The translations under genes and the position numbers were made by a program. The notes beneath the pieces were generated by a model. It ran no database searches. It saw only the letters and a program-made list of their open reading frames with translations, and was not told the origin of the DNA. 6,295 nt of DNA. Origin: an uncultured Maribacter sp. GTDB taxonomy: Bacteria > Bacteroidota > Bacteroidia > Flavobacteriales > Flavobacteriaceae. Where the stretch lies: the NCBI GenBank assembly GCA_905479535.1, contig CAJQMW010000032.1, forward strand, positions 1 through 6,295. Reading direction: 5' to 3'. This document shows, in pieces, positions 5,608 through 6,295 of this stretch. Each line of letters starts with the position of its first letter. Position 1 is the first letter of the stretch.

Positions 5608-6295
5608 AGTTGTTTTCCCTTTATTTTATTGTGGATGTGTACCGCCGAACTATCGGACAGGCTAGCAATGTAACAGCACGTATTTAGCAAAATCTCGTAC
5701 AGCGGAATATCTGTTCTTTGATAAAATGCCGGAAGCGTTTTAAGCATCAGCTTATGATAATTGGAAGCATTCCCGTTATTGGCTTTAACTAAGGTACTAA
5801 CGTACACATCTAAGATATCCGAAATGATGGTGTACCCCGCTATTTCTTTCTCTATAACTTCCTGACACTGATACACTTTTTGGACACTTAAGCTTATAAT
5901 GTCCCTAATTTGCGCATCATACCTGCTCTTATCCATAAGGGAAGTGTCAAACTCACCTTGCAGTATCTTGTCCTCATTTTTCATAAAGATGGCTACCGCA
6001 TCCTGTATTAAGGTATTTATGGCCAAAGCCCTCAGATAACTTAACCGGTCTTCCTTATATTCTAACGAATTATACTTTTTGGTATTTATAGTGTCCTTGA
6101 CCAATTTTATAAGGTATTCCAGCGCGTAATCTTCAGAAATAAGACCTAGGTTTATGCCGTCTTCAAAATCAATAATGGTATAACAGATATCATCTGCGGC
6201 CTCCACCAAATAGGTCAGCGGATGTCTAGAAAATGAAATATCGGCTCCCTTTCTGGTTTGTAAAAGCCCAAGGTCGTTTGCCACGGCTTCAAAGG
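5604..6295 (-). CDS. dgt: Deoxyguanosinetriphosphate triphosphohydrolase, C-terminal half (5' end beyond the window)
   Basis: Dgt hydrolyses dGTP (and other dNTPs in some members) to the deoxynucleoside and tripolyphosphate, tuning dNTP pools. The frame is open to the right edge, giving about 230 residues; I estimate that the full protein is near 450, so about half is missing. The first visible residues are FEAVANDLGLL. Near the edge RHPLTYLVEAADDICY is the conserved Dgt segment whose Asp is the last metal ligand of the HD domain. The H and HD residues that come earlier in the chain lie outside the window. The rest is the helical C-terminal region (IIDFEDGINLGLI, then helices to KGKQL). No true start is present; a GTG at 6282-6284 is internal. 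It converges on the DUF3078 gene, the two stop codons sharing CTAA at 5604-5607, so no room exists for a terminator between them. Confidence 0.92.
   Translation of the reverse strand, partial: FEAVANDLGLLQTRKGADISFSRHPLTYLVEAADDICYTIIDFEDGINLGLISEDYALEYLIKLVKDTINTKKYNSLEYKEDRLSYLRALAINTLIQDAVAIFMKNEDKILQGEFDTSLMDKSRYDAQIRDIISLSVQKVYQCQEVIEKEIAGYTIISDILDVYVSTLVKANNGNASNYHKLMLKTLPAFYQRTDIPLYEILLNTCCYIASLSDSSAVHIHNKIKGKQL

Noticed and set aside
1..6295. CRISPR array, tRNA or rRNA genes, insertion sequences, phage or defence genes
   Set aside because: No regular repeats, RNA-gene signatures, transposase motifs or defence-type domains were seen on either strand.

Overview
The window looks like chromosome from a member of the Flavobacteriaceae (Bacteroidota), probably a marine or environmental relative of Maribacter, Zobellia or Arenibacter. 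The grounds are moderate to low GC, protein sequences typical of that family (TadA, Dxs, a DUF3078 outer-membrane protein), and promoters of the Bacteroidota type (TTG, about 19 nt, TAnnTTTG). The genus is an inference.

Left part (1-2186), all on the minus strand. Transcription runs leftwards through an MscS-family gene broken by one in-frame amber codon (1212-1706), then an apparently intact small MscS-type channel (282-1070). Three bases further on begins a gene whose first 92 residues resemble the MgtE intracellular N domain; it runs off the left edge. Together this is a small group for membrane tension and possibly Mg2+ handling. A gene-poor stretch (1707-2186) holds a small hairpin flanked by 8-bp direct repeats.

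Middle (2187-4498). tadA (minus; tRNA wobble adenosine deaminase) and dxs (plus; first enzyme of the MEP isoprenoid pathway) diverge from a short shared control region. It contains one TATTTTTG -7 box on each strand and a perfect 14-bp palindrome. The promoter layout implies that tadA mRNA is nearly leaderless and that dxs starts at a GTG (2729) rather than at the upstream TTG.

Right part (4495-6295). dxs is translationally coupled through an ATGA overlap to a DUF3078 outer-membrane beta-barrel protein. That gene meets dgt (dGTP triphosphohydrolase, minus strand, its N-terminal half beyond the right edge) tail to tail, with the two stop codons sharing four bases.

Most of the window is ordinary housekeeping sequence. 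I found no convincing new multi-gene system. The points most worth a second look are the single-stop MscS pseudogene, the divergent tadA/dxs promoter region, the repeat-flanked hairpin and the overlapping convergent stop codons.
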